64,000 nucleotides of DNA from HXMU1420-13 sp034669965. Lineage in GTDB: Bacteria > Bacteroidota > Rhodothermia > Balneolales > Balneolaceae. A program made the translations under genes and the position numbers. Within the stretch, counting starts at the first letter, position 1; every line of letters begins with the position of its first letter. The stretch spans positions 1 through 64,000 of the forward strand of contig JAXMOK010000016.1 in assembly GCA_034669965.1 (NCBI GenBank). The letters are read 5' to 3'. This document shows positions 8,950 to 17,494 of the stretch, piece after piece. The notes under the pieces are model-generated. The model was given only the letters and a program-made list of their open reading frames with translations, was not told the DNA's origin and made no database searches.

Positions 8950-9672
8950 TCAAAAAAAGGTAATGACCATTACATCATACAATGCGTGCGTCCAAGCAGC
9001 TACACCAAAACCTCGAGCCACATAAATTCCGTTAAGAATTAAGCCAAATAAAAAGCGGTAGAAAAAAGAATTGAGCGTAAAGAAATCCCCCATCGATCCC
9101 GTGTAGTGAACTGCCGAAAATAAAAGTGCAGATAGTACCACGGCGGCAGTTACAGAAGCCCATTTTTTGTTGTTAAACAGTTTGCTGAAAATCAGAATAA
9201 ACAATGAGACCAAAATCACTCTGAAAAACAATTCTTCGTAAAGCCCTGCGCCAAGCGATAACGCCAGTTTTTGCAAATAACTGAGCTCCTCAACAGGATT
9301 TGAAGCTGAGAGGTTTAACAATAGAGAAGTAAGCGTAGAGCTTATAAAGGCGACGATAATCCCATAAACCAGCGATTCGGCAAGTAATGCAGGAAAGTAT
9401 TTGAAGTTTAGCGTACGAAGTCGTTCGCGTTCTTTATAGAGGATAATAAATCCCGCCAAAAGTACCACGAGTAAACTGAATGATACGGCATTTACTCCAA
9501 GTGAGGTAAAAATTGACTTGATCCAAACATCCACCGAGATTCTTACAATTTGATCGGCGGAAGGTTGAGAGATAATAATCAACCCTTCGTAGATAAGGAA
9601 TAATGGAAGGCTGAATAGAAAACTGTAAAGCAGGGTTTTTGTGTCTTCGAAATATTGCTTTACAGAATCCAT
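8950..9672 (-). CDS. CPBP (CAAX/Abi-type) intramembrane metalloprotease
   Basis: Multi-pass membrane protein of 240 aa with about seven hydrophobic segments. The three CPBP motifs are visible: EELFFR (first glutamates), FSAVHYTG (second motif His) and WTHALYD (third motif His/Asp). Members are glutamic-type intramembrane peptidases or have lost activity; the substrate here is unknown. It starts 1 nt after the stop of the LysM protein and is the last gene of the aroC operon. Confidence 0.88.
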   Translation of the reverse strand: MDSVKQYFEDTKTLLYSFLFSLPLFLIYEGLIIISQPSADQIVRISVDVWIKSIFTSLGVNAVSFSLLVVLLAGFIILYKERERLRTLNFKYFPALLAESLVYGIIVAFISSTLTSLLLNLSASNPVEELSYLQKLALSLGAGLYEELFFRVILVSLFILIFSKLFNNKKWASVTAAVVLSALLFSAVHYTGSMGDFFTLNSFFYRFLFGLILNGIYVARGFGVAAWTHALYDVMVITFF

Positions 9673-9673
9673 G

Positions 9674-10645
9674 TTATTGATTGGTGTAGATGTTTACGAA
9701 TGCTTCGGTATTAGAACCGAGACCTAATATTCGAAAAGCTTCTTGCGAAAGTTTCAGTCCTGATGAAGTTATGCGATCGTTGATTCGTACATAAATGCCT
9801 TTACCGTTAGCCATGTTTTCTACAAATAAAATGCTTCCAATGGTGATATTCGAATGGGCAGCGGTTAGGGCTTCAGGATTGAATAACTCACCCGATGAGG
9901 TCGAGTTACCACGTTCATTGGGTTGATAAACTCGAGCTTCTACAGAGCCCAGATTTTGCAAACCGGCTTCTGTTTTAAATGGATTTTCAAAATTGCCGGT
10001 AGGCGGTAACAACACGGTAATACGTTGATCTGCGTTTAGCGAATTTAAGTTTACTTCGGGATTAAGTTGACGAAGTTCATTTTCGGTCATTTTAAACTTT
10101 TCAAGAATCTGAGAAAGTAATTCTTCTTCTGAAATCGTATACACCACAAAGCTCCCTTGAGGCGTATTTCCCTCGAAATATTCCTGGGCCGAGGGAGCCA
10201 CACTATCTTTCACCTTGCGAACGGTTAAGCGTTGTCCGATACGTAAAACATCACTCTGCAATTCATTTAAAGCTCGTAATTCGGAAAGAGACATCGAATG
10301 AGCACGAGAGATTGTGGTAAGATTATCGCCGCTTTTTACCATGTAATAGGCGTTTTCCTGTGGTTGGGAAATCGAGATAAGAGATTGACCTTCATCCACA
10401 GGGAGAGGCTCCGGATCAGGCAATGTTTCATCTTCGGTGTAGTACACTAACTCTTGTCCAATTGCGATTGCGTTATCGCTCAGGTCGTTCCACGCTTGTA
10501 GCTCAGCAACAGAAACGTCAAGAGTTCTGGAAATCGAATACAGAGTTTCGCCATCTTTTACGACATGAACGGATCGGTTTTGAGCAAAAACTGCGCTTGA
10601 AAAGAGTACGGTTAATATTAAAAAGCTGAAAAATCGGTACATCAT
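9674..10645 (-). CDS. Secreted LysM-repeat protein with C-terminal RlpA-like domain
   Basis: A signal peptide ends at VFAQN. Two clear LysM modules follow (VKDGETLYSISRTLDVS near residue 29 and VKSGDNLTTISRAHSMS near residue 103), with a third degenerate one (YTISEEELLSQILEKF) before residue 200. The C-terminal part contains LFNPEALTAAHSNITIGS and IYVRINDRI, which match a double-psi beta-barrel of the RlpA type. This suggests a periplasmic peptidoglycan-binding, perhaps glycan-cleaving, protein. Its start codon overlaps the TPR gene stop, so translation is probably coupled. Confidence 0.85.
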   Translation of the reverse strand: MMYRFFSFLILTVLFSSAVFAQNRSVHVVKDGETLYSISRTLDVSVAELQAWNDLSDNAIAIGQELVYYTEDETLPDPEPLPVDEGQSLISISQPQENAYYMVKSGDNLTTISRAHSMSLSELRALNELQSDVLRIGQRLTVRKVKDSVAPSAQEYFEGNTPQGSFVVYTISEEELLSQILEKFKMTENELRQLNPEVNLNSLNADQRITVLLPPTGNFENPFKTEAGLQNLGSVEARVYQPNERGNSTSSGELFNPEALTAAHSNITIGSILFVENMANGKGIYVRINDRITSSGLKLSQEAFRILGLGSNTEAFVNIYTNQ

Positions 10646-10974
10646 TCTTCCTCGGTTTCGAGTTGGATTGTAAGTAAAGCGGTCGCTAATTCTGATTTTG
10701 CGTGAACATCTTGTAAACGTTCAGCAACGGCAATACCTAGTTTATAGATATCAATCGCTTTTTTGTTCTCTTTTTTGATTTGATACAGCCCGCCCAAATG
10801 ATAATAAACGCCAACATACTCCGGGTCTCTTAGAATGATATCCTCGAACAAGAGTACCGCTTCATCATTCTTTTGCACGTTGATTAACTCTAAAGCCAAT
10901 GCAAATTTTGAAAACAAATCATTGGGATTCGCTTTTACTCGATGTAGCAATGTTTTGATATTGGTTGTTGTCAT
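10642..10974 (-). CDS. Small TPR protein
   Basis: A 110-residue protein made almost entirely of tetratricopeptide-like helices, for example FSKFALALELINVQKNDEAV and YVGVYYHLGGLYQIKKENKK. It has no signal peptide and no catalytic motif, so it is probably a protein-protein adaptor. It overlaps both neighbours by ATGA-type junctions (aroC stop at its start, LysM start at its stop), which ties its expression to both. Confidence 0.82.
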   Translation of the reverse strand: MTTTNIKTLLHRVKANPNDLFSKFALALELINVQKNDEAVLLFEDIILRDPEYVGVYYHLGGLYQIKKENKKAIDIYKLGIAVAERLQDVHAKSELATALLTIQLETEEE

Positions 10975-12158
10975 CCGTTTATAAAACCCTGGTAACGCTC
11001 TTCGATTTCTTCGATAGAGTCGCCACCAAATTTCTCTAAAAATGCATTTGCAATAACCGGAGCTATAGCACTTTCAGCAACAACAACGGCACGAGGCAAA
11101 GCACAAACATCCGAGCGTTCGTAGCGGGTTTCTTGTGGCTCAAGTGAATGCATATCTACCGTACCAAGAGGGTTTAGCATAGTCGGGATTGGTTTCATCG
11201 CTCCACGAATTACAATAGGCTGACCGGTACTCATTCCGCCTTCAATACCACCGGCACGATTAGTAACACGCCCGAATGTTGTCCCGTCATGATTAATTTC
11301 GTCATGAACTTCATGTCCCGGGCGAGCCGCTGATTCAAAACCATAACCGATTTCAACACCTTTCATGGCTTGCGTGCCCATAATGGCTTGCGCTATTTTA
11401 CCATCCAGTTTCTGATCCCAATGCGTGTAACTGCCTAAACCAACCGGCACACCGGTAACGATGATCTCATACACACCGCCCAGCGAAGAACCCGCTTTAC
11501 GATATTTTTTAATCTCGTCTACCATGGCTTCACTTAGATCATTATCCAGGCAACGAACTTCCGATTTATCGGCAGTTTTGTATATGATTTCGGCACCTTG
11601 ATCAAACAAAGGATCTGTTTTAGCTCGGGCTGCTTCCCAGCTTTCGTATCCGGCGGCTCCAATTCGGATTACATGTCCACCTATTTCAATACCAAAATGC
11701 TTTAGAAACGCACGAGCTACCGAGCAGCATGCTACTCGCATTCCCGTTTCACGTGCACTTGAGCGTTCAATTACTGGACGTATGTCATCAAAACGGAATT
11801 TTTGAGCTCCAACTAAGTCGGCATGCCCCGGGCGAGGAAGCGTAATCTTTTCGATTCCTTCTGCTTCAGTTTCTTTGTTCATTACCACCGGCCAGTTGGC
11901 TTTATCTTTTTCAAAAGCACGGTTTTCCAGAAACATAGCGATGGGACCTGCCATGGTTTTGCCAAATCGAACGCCTGAGCTAATAATCGCGCGATCTTTT
12001 TCCCAAGCCATTCGTCCGCCTCTACCATAGCCTTTTTGGCGCCTAGCTAAATGCTCGGCAATGTAATCTTCGGTGATAGGCAAGCCTGCAGGCACACCTT
12101 CTACAATTCCGGTAAGTCCGGGTCCGTGCGATTCGCCTGCGGTTAGATATCTAATCAT
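10971..12158 (-). CDS. aroC: Chorismate synthase
   Basis: Last enzyme of the shikimate pathway; it converts EPSP to chorismate using reduced FMN. Family signatures seen are GESHGPGLTGIVEG at the N-terminus, RRQKGYGRGGRM, RPGHADLVGA and RSSARETGMRVA. Length 395 aa is at the long end of the usual range. It is the first gene of a four-gene reverse-strand operon (aroC, TPR, LysM protein, CPBP protease) joined by 4-nt overlaps or a 1-nt gap. The later genes have no metabolic link to chorismate. Confidence 0.97.
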   Translation of the reverse strand: MIRYLTAGESHGPGLTGIVEGVPAGLPITEDYIAEHLARRQKGYGRGGRMAWEKDRAIISSGVRFGKTMAGPIAMFLENRAFEKDKANWPVVMNKETEAEGIEKITLPRPGHADLVGAQKFRFDDIRPVIERSSARETGMRVACCSVARAFLKHFGIEIGGHVIRIGAAGYESWEAARAKTDPLFDQGAEIIYKTADKSEVRCLDNDLSEAMVDEIKKYRKAGSSLGGVYEIIVTGVPVGLGSYTHWDQKLDGKIAQAIMGTQAMKGVEIGYGFESAARPGHEVHDEINHDGTTFGRVTNRAGGIEGGMSTGQPIVIRGAMKPIPTMLNPLGTVDMHSLEPQETRYERSDVCALPRAVVVAESAIAPVIANAFLEKFGGDSIEEIEERYQGFING

Positions 12159-12245
12159 AAAATTCTATTCTAAAGTTCTGCTCACCAATGGAGCTTTTAT
12201 ATTCAGTATTAGTTTAAACTTGGCTTTACTAAAAATCATTTTCTC

Positions 12246-13226
12246 TTAATGAGTTTTAGTACGTACGCTCAATTGAACCACGCCACCCAGATTGCTAAGT
12301 GAGTTTCGGCTAATATCTATTTCGATATTTCGTGTATATATACCAACTCCAATACTTGCACCTGCAAAATCGAAATTCTCGTTGGTTCGTGCCATTTCAT
12401 GCTGCCAACGATTGTAACCAAAGCGGAGGAAAAACTGGCGACTCAAAGCTGCCTCAGCCCCCAAAATTACGTGCCGGTATAAGTTGTCTACAATTGTTTT
12501 TTCAGTTTGATTTCCAGGCACTTCAAGTTCCCAATTATTCAGCTGTTGTAAGGTTAGGCTCAATTGAAAAGGAAAGCGATCAGGTTTTTTCGAAAAACCA
12601 ATCGACACATCAAATGGTAATTCCTCTCGGGTGTCGTTGTAGTAATTTATTTGATCGCCCAAATTTCTAACCGAAATACCTGCGCTGAAGCGTGCATCCA
12701 CATCCAAATAATACAAACCGGCGGAGCCCATCAAAGCCGAGGAATTAAAATCGCCGTAGGAAGAATGCACAAAATCGACCGAAGCACCGGCGCGTAATTT
12801 TGGCGTTAATTGAGTACTAAGAGCAGAGGTAAGTGCGAGATCGTTTGCGTTCAGCGCGCCCATACTATTTCCATCCACATCGTATTCGGTAAGATCGCCA
12901 TAGCCGGCAAAGCGAATACCAAATCCAATGGTGCCAATGTTTGGAGCGTGAATGGAATAGTTCATGAATCCATAGCGCGCATCTGCCAGGTAGTTTACAA
13001 AAGTAGCATTAATGTGATGTTGCGAGGATTCATCCAAATATGCCGGGTTAAGAAACATTACGCCCGAATTGGCGTCAAAAAGCCCAACATGATTACCACC
13101 TTGAGCCGCAACTTTTGCCGATGGAGTAACCTGCAAAAAACGGTATACCGATGACGTGTTACTTTGAGCAAGAACATCCGGCGTGATTAAGAAAAAACAA
13201 ATTAGTGCTAAGAGTGAGAATCTCAT
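12246..13226 (-). CDS. porQ: PorQ-like type IX secretion system outer-membrane protein
   Basis: A signal peptide (RFSLLALICFFLITPDVLAQ) precedes a PorV/PorQ-type beta-barrel. The sequence contains the family opening YRFLQVTPSAKVAAQGG, NPAYLDESS and repeated amphipathic strands to a terminal aromatic-rich strand. PorQ is part of the outer-membrane attachment machinery of T9SS in Bacteroidota. The start is placed at the ATG at 13226 directly before the signal peptide; the in-frame ATG at 13289 would add 21 non-signal residues. No other T9SS gene is in the window. It is divergent from the Mla operon. Confidence 0.85.
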   Translation of the reverse strand: MRFSLLALICFFLITPDVLAQSNTSSVYRFLQVTPSAKVAAQGGNHVGLFDANSGVMFLNPAYLDESSQHHINATFVNYLADARYGFMNYSIHAPNIGTIGFGIRFAGYGDLTEYDVDGNSMGALNANDLALTSALSTQLTPKLRAGASVDFVHSSYGDFNSSALMGSAGLYYLDVDARFSAGISVRNLGDQINYYNDTREELPFDVSIGFSKKPDRFPFQLSLTLQQLNNWELEVPGNQTEKTIVDNLYRHVILGAEAALSRQFFLRFGYNRWQHEMARTNENFDFAGASIGVGIYTRNIEIDISRNSLSNLGGVVQLSVRTKTH

Positions 13227-13331
13227 AAAGATGTCTGCAAGGATGACAATTCGATGAAATGTTTCGTAATATAATAATTGAGCAAGCAAGAAATATCCGT
13301 AGTTTAGTGCGATAAGAAAATTCCTTGAAGC

Positions 13332-14069
13332 ATGGAATCAATCCGGCAATTTGGCCAATACACATTATTATTATATCAAGCACTACGCTCTGTAACCGAG
13401 TTTAGTACCTATCGCAAGAACCTGTTTGCAGAGTTTGTGAAAATCGGCTACCAGTCGATCCCGATCATCATGCTAACCGGTGTGTTTACCGGCGCTGTAC
13501 TTACATTGCAAACGGCCTACCAGTTAGATACCGATTTATATCCGGTAACTATTGTTGGATCGATTGTAGGACAGTCTATCATAATTGAATTGGCAGCTGT
13601 GATCGGCGGACTTGTGCTTGCCGGAAAAGTTGGCGCGCGCATTTCTACCGAATTAGGCACAATGCGGGTAAGCGAGCAAATAGATGCCCTCGAATCGATG
13701 GGTTTTAACTCAGTTACTTTCTTAATTGTGCCTCGCGTGCTTGCAGGGATCTGCATGTTCCCGGTGCTATATATAACTGCTGCAACACTCGGAATTTGCG
13801 GTGGAGTTTTAGCCGGTGCCATCGACGGGATTTTACCACCCGCTCAATTTATGCAAGGTGCACGGCAGTTTTTCTTCCCCGAGGATGTGGTGTTCGGGAT
13901 TGTTAAGTCGTTCGTGTTCGGCTTTGTGATAACATCCATTTCATGCTTTAAGGGTTACACCGCTTTTGGTGGGGCCGAAGGCGTAGGAAACGCAACTACA
14001 CAAGCAACGGTTCTAAGTTGTATCTATGTATTATTGTCCGATTTTGTGTTAGCCGCCATATTATTATAA
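13332..14069 (+). CDS. mlaE: MlaE-family ABC transporter permease
   Basis: Inner-membrane permease of an Mla/MCE phospholipid transport system, 245 aa. It shows the family signature region LAGKVGARISTELGTMRVSE and the opening FVKIGYQSIPIIMLTGVFTG, with five or six hydrophobic segments. The ATPase gene follows after 3 nt and the MCE substrate-binding gene after that. In MlaFEDB complexes this module moves phospholipids between the inner membrane and the periplasmic carrier to keep the outer membrane asymmetric; the direction here is not shown by the sequence. Confidence 0.94.
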   Translation: MESIRQFGQYTLLLYQALRSVTEFSTYRKNLFAEFVKIGYQSIPIIMLTGVFTGAVLTLQTAYQLDTDLYPVTIVGSIVGQSIIIELAAVIGGLVLAGKVGARISTELGTMRVSEQIDALESMGFNSVTFLIVPRVLAGICMFPVLYITAATLGICGGVLAGAIDGILPPAQFMQGARQFFFPEDVVFGIVKSFVFGFVITSISCFKGYTAFGGAEGVGNATTQATVLSCIYVLLSDFVLAAILL

Positions 14070-14072
14070 CCC

Positions 14073-14807
14073 ATGATTGAAGTTCAAAATCTTACAAAAA
14101 GCTTTGGCGATAACCTCGTTTGGGAGGATGTCTCGTTCAGTATCGACAACGGTGAAACTACCGCAGTTATAGGGAAATCCGGAACCGGAAAATCGGTGCT
14201 TTTGAAGCATATGAATGCATTAATGTATCCCGATTCCGGATCTATCAAAATCGACGGTGAATGCCTGTTCGAGCTTTCTTATTCTGAGCTAAGGAAAACA
14301 CGCCAACAATTTGGCATTCTGTTCCAAGGTGGCGCTCTTTTCGATTCCATCAGCACCTTCGAAAATGTGGCTTTCCCTCTTCGATATTTCACCAATATGA
14401 AAGAAGATGAAATTGAACATGAGGTAAACGAAGCGCTAGGCATGGTGAATCTTGAAGCCGCGGGAAAGAAATCAACTGCTGAATTATCCGGAGGGATGCG
14501 CAAACGGGTTGGATTGGCCAGAGCAATTATTTTAAAACCGCGATATTTGCTGTACGATGAACCTACTTCGGGTCTTGATCCGGAAACATCCGACGAAATC
14601 AACGACTTGATTCTGGAAATGGCAAATACCCTCGATATCACCTCGGTAGTTATCACCCACGATATGCACAGTGTACTGCGGATCGCTGAAAAAGTAGTAT
14701 TTATAGATGAACAAAAGTTGAGCTGGTTCGGTACACTCGCAGAGATGAAAGAAAGTGATCATCCCCCATTGGTTGATTTTATTACAGCAAGTGAGTACCA
14801 GATATAG
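14073..14807 (+). CDS. mlaF: MlaF-family ABC transporter ATPase
   Basis: ABC ATPase of 244 aa partnering the upstream MlaE permease. Walker A is GKSGTGKS, the Q-loop is LFQGGALFDS, the ABC signature is ELSGGMRKRVGLARA, Walker B is YLLYDEPTSGLDPETS and the H-loop is VVITHDMHS. The LSGGM signature and QGGALFDS are typical of the MlaF/Mkl subfamily. It is separated by 3 nt from mlaE and 33 nt from the MCE gene. Confidence 0.95.
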   Translation: MIEVQNLTKSFGDNLVWEDVSFSIDNGETTAVIGKSGTGKSVLLKHMNALMYPDSGSIKIDGECLFELSYSELRKTRQQFGILFQGGALFDSISTFENVAFPLRYFTNMKEDEIEHEVNEALGMVNLEAAGKKSTAELSGGMRKRVGLARAIILKPRYLLYDEPTSGLDPETSDEINDLILEMANTLDITSVVITHDMHSVLRIAEKVVFIDEQKLSWFGTLAEMKESDHPPLVDFITASEYQI

Positions 14808-14840
14808 CTATTTTATTGCAAGACAAGGAGCAAAACCCAG

Positions 14841-15770
14841 ATGAATTTAAATAACGAGTTAAAAATAGGTATTGTAGTGATAACGGCTACGATCATTGCG
14901 TTTTTCGGATTCCGATTTATGCGCGATGAGCCACTTTTTTCGAGTGTCAATATCCTTTATACCAAATATGAAAGCGTGGAAGGATTGATTCGGGGAAGTA
15001 GTGTGTACATGAAAGGTTTTAAGGTAGGTAGCGTGCGACAGTTGCAATATATACCCGAAGAAGACAGTGTATTGGTGGTGATCAGTATTACGGAACCCAT
15101 TCAAGTAACTAAGGGATCGTACGCCCTTTTGGCTTCACCTGATTTCCTGGGCTCGGCGACCATTAAGATTATGAAATCCAGAAATTCGGAGATTGTAGAA
15201 TGGGAAGGGTTTATCCCCGGAAGAAAGAAGACCGGAATTTTAGATGCCTTTTCGAGCGAAGGTGCTTCCATGGCCGATTCGGTACAAGTAACCCTCGACT
15301 TGGCTAATAATTTGCTACGAAGTATGAACGATATCGAAAAGGGGGCGGCCTCTGATATTAAGTCTACCGTTTCTAATTTTAAGTCGTTTAGTGAAGTGCT
15401 CGAGAATGTGATTACCTCACGGAAGCACGAAATCGACTCGATGATTGTAGCCACGAACACCACCATGCAAAATCTGAGTTCACTCAGCGATTCTTCATCA
15501 GAAGATGTGAGTGCGCTGCTTTCTAACTTGGAAGCTTTCAGTGCCGATTTGGATGAACTGAGTGCCAGCTTAGAGCAATCGTCGCAATCACTCGAGAGCA
15601 TCCTGTCGAAAATGGATACCGGCGAAGGAACATTGGCAAAAATGCTGAACGATCCTTCGTTGTACAATAATCTGGATAGCCTCACATTCAATCTAAACGA
15701 ACTCATCCAAAACATTCAGGACAACCCGAAAGAGTACCTGAAGCACATGCGCCTAATCGAGATTTTTTAG
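14841..15770 (+). CDS. mlaD: MCE-domain (MlaD-like) lipid-binding protein
   Basis: One N-terminal transmembrane helix (about residues 7-25) anchors the protein in the inner membrane. The MCE domain spans about residues 38-118, with VEGLIRGSSVYMKGFKVGSV. The remaining 190 residues are helical and Ser/Leu/Asp-rich, as in the coiled tails of MCE proteins that form hexameric tunnels. GGAG in the leader precedes the ATG by 12 nt. Length 309 aa is typical of Bacteroidota MlaD. It completes the permease-ATPase-MCE operon. The accessory island begins 10 bp after its stop. Confidence 0.93.
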   Translation: MNLNNELKIGIVVITATIIAFFGFRFMRDEPLFSSVNILYTKYESVEGLIRGSSVYMKGFKVGSVRQLQYIPEEDSVLVVISITEPIQVTKGSYALLASPDFLGSATIKIMKSRNSEIVEWEGFIPGRKKTGILDAFSSEGASMADSVQVTLDLANNLLRSMNDIEKGAASDIKSTVSNFKSFSEVLENVITSRKHEIDSMIVATNTTMQNLSSLSDSSSEDVSALLSNLEAFSADLDELSASLEQSSQSLESILSKMDTGEGTLAKMLNDPSLYNNLDSLTFNLNELIQNIQDNPKEYLKHMRLIEIF

Positions 15771-15780
15771 GGTAGAGGAA

Positions 15781-15865
15781 GGGTTAACGACTCGAAGCAC
15801 AGATTAAGGTGAAAGTAGAGGAGCCTGTGTGATGAAGTGAGCTATGGGAGAACGCATGTTATGCC
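15781..15865 (-). other. attC-like recombination site 1
   Basis: Read on the reverse strand it begins GGCATAAC-ATGCGTTCTCCC and ends TTCGAGTCG-GTTAACC-like (GTTAAC at 15783-15788), about 85 bp apart. The interior can pair (CACAG with CTGTG, and flanking segments) in an imperfect hairpin. This is the R''-L''...L'-R' layout of integron attC sites. The TAA stop of the gene at 15859-16191 lies inside the R'' box, as is common in gene cassettes. The core of the left end matches site 2 at 13 of 18 positions. Folding has not been computed. Confidence 0.55.
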
Positions 15866-16191
15866 TCTGTTCTATAATATTCTAAAGCTTCGTTAAGCAA
15901 ACTAATCATCTCCTTAACCTCACTTTTAGATAAATTAATATCGGTTGAATTCCAGTGCATTTTCGTTTTATTGAGATACTCAATTATAATTCTGTTTTCT
16001 TCAGAATTTCTTGGTTTGAGTATATGAACTTTAATCTTTGTTTTTACAAAACTATCTGAATTTTCAACTTCTCTATCTAAAGTTTTTTCAATCTCACCAC
16101 CGAGAACTAATCCACGACCTTTCTTTGTAAAGTTTGAATACAAAATCCAACCGATGAAAGCCGAAAAGAGAACAATTGGAAACCAACTCAT
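15859..16191 (-). CDS. Hypothetical membrane-anchored protein (putative cassette gene)
   Basis: A 110-residue protein that I do not recognise. An N-terminal transmembrane helix (WFPIVLFSAFIGWILYSNF) is followed by a basic stretch and a soluble domain of alternating strands (FVKTKIKVHILKPRNSEENR) and a C-terminal helix (KEMISLLNEALEYYRTEA). It is AT-rich compared with the flanking chromosomal genes. It sits between two attC-like sites, with its stop codon embedded in the downstream one and its ATG about 25 nt after the end of the upstream one, which is the arrangement of an integron gene cassette. Confidence 0.7.
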   Translation of the reverse strand: MSWFPIVLFSAFIGWILYSNFTKKGRGLVLGGEIEKTLDREVENSDSFVKTKIKVHILKPRNSEENRIIIEYLNKTKMHWNSTDINLSKSEVKEMISLLNEALEYYRTEA

Positions 16192-16214
16192 TTTTGTGAT
16201 TTTAGATTAAGAAA

Positions 16215-16352
16215 CATAACGACCCCGCGTTTAAGCCAACCTACGCCAAAGGCTTCGGTAGACAGACTGCGAGTCTGGTTTTAGTTATTAAAGTTCCGAA
16301 CCGCAGAGGGAGTACGCCTGTCGAAGATCCCCTTGGGGAAATGCTTGTTATA
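16215..16352 (-). other. attC-like recombination site 2
   Basis: On the reverse strand it runs from TATAACAAGCATTTCCCC (16335-16352) to CGCGGGGTCGTTATG (16215-16229), about 138 bp. The ends are complementary (ATAAC with GTTAT; CCCC with GGGG), and the middle holds a small hairpin, AGACTCGCAGTCT. It lies just after the stop of the TonB-like gene and just before the start of the next gene, as expected for an attC of a cassette on the reverse strand. Length and ends fit the attC family; an integrase is absent from the window. Confidence 0.6.
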
Positions 16353-16365
16353 CGCGGGAGCAATT

Positions 16366-16773
16366 CTATTTAAGTTTAAAATTAAATGGAATTACAATTG
16401 ATGCGTCAACTGGCGAATCATTAATAATTACGGGTTTAAATTTTTGTTTTTCAATAGCCGAAATAATTATTCCTTTGAAAACTTCATTTTCAAGTTCCAA
16501 AAAACGAATACATTTTGGGGTTCCCTCATTCGAAATAAGAACCCAAACCTTAGCGCTTTCTTCTAAGCATGCTGAAATTGCCGAATCAGGATAGGTAAGT
16601 TTACTGTTCAGGGACTTAATACCACCTACAATTTCAGGGTGAGGGGGATCAGAAAAACCGATGGAGCTAGACCATTCTTCGTAAAGGCTATCACAGAAAG
16701 TTTCTTCATATTGAGCTAAACCCGGTAATGGAAAATTGGACAGAAACATTATTATGAAGAAAAAGCGAAGCAT
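16366..16773 (-). CDS. Secreted TonB-C-terminal-like protein (putative cassette gene)
   Basis: A signal peptide (FFFIIMFLSNFPLPGLAQ) precedes a domain of about 100 residues. It contains GFSDPPHPEIVGGIKSLNSK, TYPDSAISACLEESAKVWV and AIEKQKFKPVIINDSPVDAS, the pattern of the TonB C-terminal domain (PEIVGG...YP..A...G.V.V...I.....G) found in many secreted Bacteroidota proteins. It has no TM anchor and no proline-rich spacer, so it is not a complete TonB energy transducer. It is flanked by attC-like site 2 downstream and a half-site upstream. It could be a small envelope protein carried as a cassette. Confidence 0.72.
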   Translation of the reverse strand: MLRFFFIIMFLSNFPLPGLAQYEETFCDSLYEEWSSSIGFSDPPHPEIVGGIKSLNSKLTYPDSAISACLEESAKVWVLISNEGTPKCIRFLELENEVFKGIIISAIEKQKFKPVIINDSPVDASIVIPFNFKLK

Positions 16774-16780
16774 GGTTTTA

Positions 16781-16800
16781 GCCTATAACGACTCGGCAAG
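16781..16800 (-). other. attC half-site (right end only)
   Basis: On the reverse strand TTGCCGAGTCGTTATAGGC shares the GAGTCGTTA core with the right ends of attC-like sites 1 and 2 and precedes the next ATG by 7 nt. Only about 15 nt separate it from the stop of the upstream gene, too little for a complete attC. The left half appears to have been lost, which would fuse two cassettes. Confidence 0.45.
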
Positions 16801-16803
16801 GTT

Positions 16804-17334
16804 TTATTGAATGATATTTCCAAATTTATTCATTTTAGAATCGTACTGAATGATACTATCGAGATATATAGTATTTACATAATTATTTGTAGCTGTACTA
16901 TCTAGATATAGTTTTGCTGAACCCACATATCTATAAAAGTTAAAATCACCATCCTTCTTGTGTGAGTAAATTTTCGAATGGTATAGGGTGTCAGGTAATG
17001 CTTTAGAACTAAATGAAATTGTTAACGAGTCTTCTTGTTCAACAAAACTCAGTTGGTTAAAGTTAGGCTCACTAAATGAAAAGACTTGAAATAAAGAATC
17101 TTGAGAAAATGAAGTCTTATGTTTTGTATAGAAAGAGCTTAATTGACCTCTATCTTGTGGCCATTGCCCAAGAGAATCTTTATGAGCAATTGCCAATGCT
17201 GTTATTGTAGAAAGTTCAAAAGAAATAAGAAGAAAAGGAGTAGCAATACCATCCGCCATACCAGTCCATATAGATTGACAGCTTACCGAGGTTAAGAGAA
17301 TTAAAGCAATAAAAAATAATCTTACTGATTTCAT
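16804..17334 (-). CDS. Hypothetical lipoprotein (putative cassette gene)
   Basis: A 176-residue protein with a lipoprotein signal: KSVRLFFIALILLTSVSCQS, lipobox TSVSC. The mature part contains SFELSTITALAIAHKDSLGQ and LSSFYTKHKTSFSQDSLFQV. I do not recognise a family. The start is placed at the ATG at 17334 immediately before the signal; the longer frame to 17427 adds 31 residues with no signal-like character. A GGGGTGTTAAACGGC motif resembling the right end of an attC lies 12-26 nt upstream of this start. AT-rich. Confidence 0.7.
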   Translation of the reverse strand: MKSVRLFFIALILLTSVSCQSIWTGMADGIATPFLLISFELSTITALAIAHKDSLGQWPQDRGQLSSFYTKHKTSFSQDSLFQVFSFSEPNFNQLSFVEQEDSLTISFSSKALPDTLYHSKIYSHKKDGDFNFYRYVGSAKLYLDSTATNNYVNTIYLDSIIQYDSKMNKFGNIIQ

Positions 17335-17345
17335 GTATTGGTTTT

Positions 17346-17360
17346 GCCGTTTAACACCCC
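17346..17360 (-). other. attC right-end-like motif
   Basis: On the reverse strand GGGGTGTTAAACGGC contains GTTAAAC, matching the GTTRRRY crossover box, just upstream of the start of the lipoprotein gene. The matching left end cannot be found, because the sequence further right is interrupted by the 200-bp element at 17495. Short and therefore uncertain. Confidence 0.35.
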
Positions 17361-17494
17361 AAAATTTTTTGTATTGAATTCCCCGCCCAGTGTTCTTGCA
17401 AGATAGTACGATCAACAAAAAAATCAATAGTATGATGACAAACTATTTGTGTTGCCAGGAATACTGAGGTCACTTCTCCCTCCTCCTTTTCCTA

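Noticed and set aside
15101..15715. 204-residue reverse frame over the MCE gene
   Set aside because: Ser/Leu-rich complement of the coiled tail of the MCE protein, a usual shadow of Glu/Asp/Ser-rich coding sequence.
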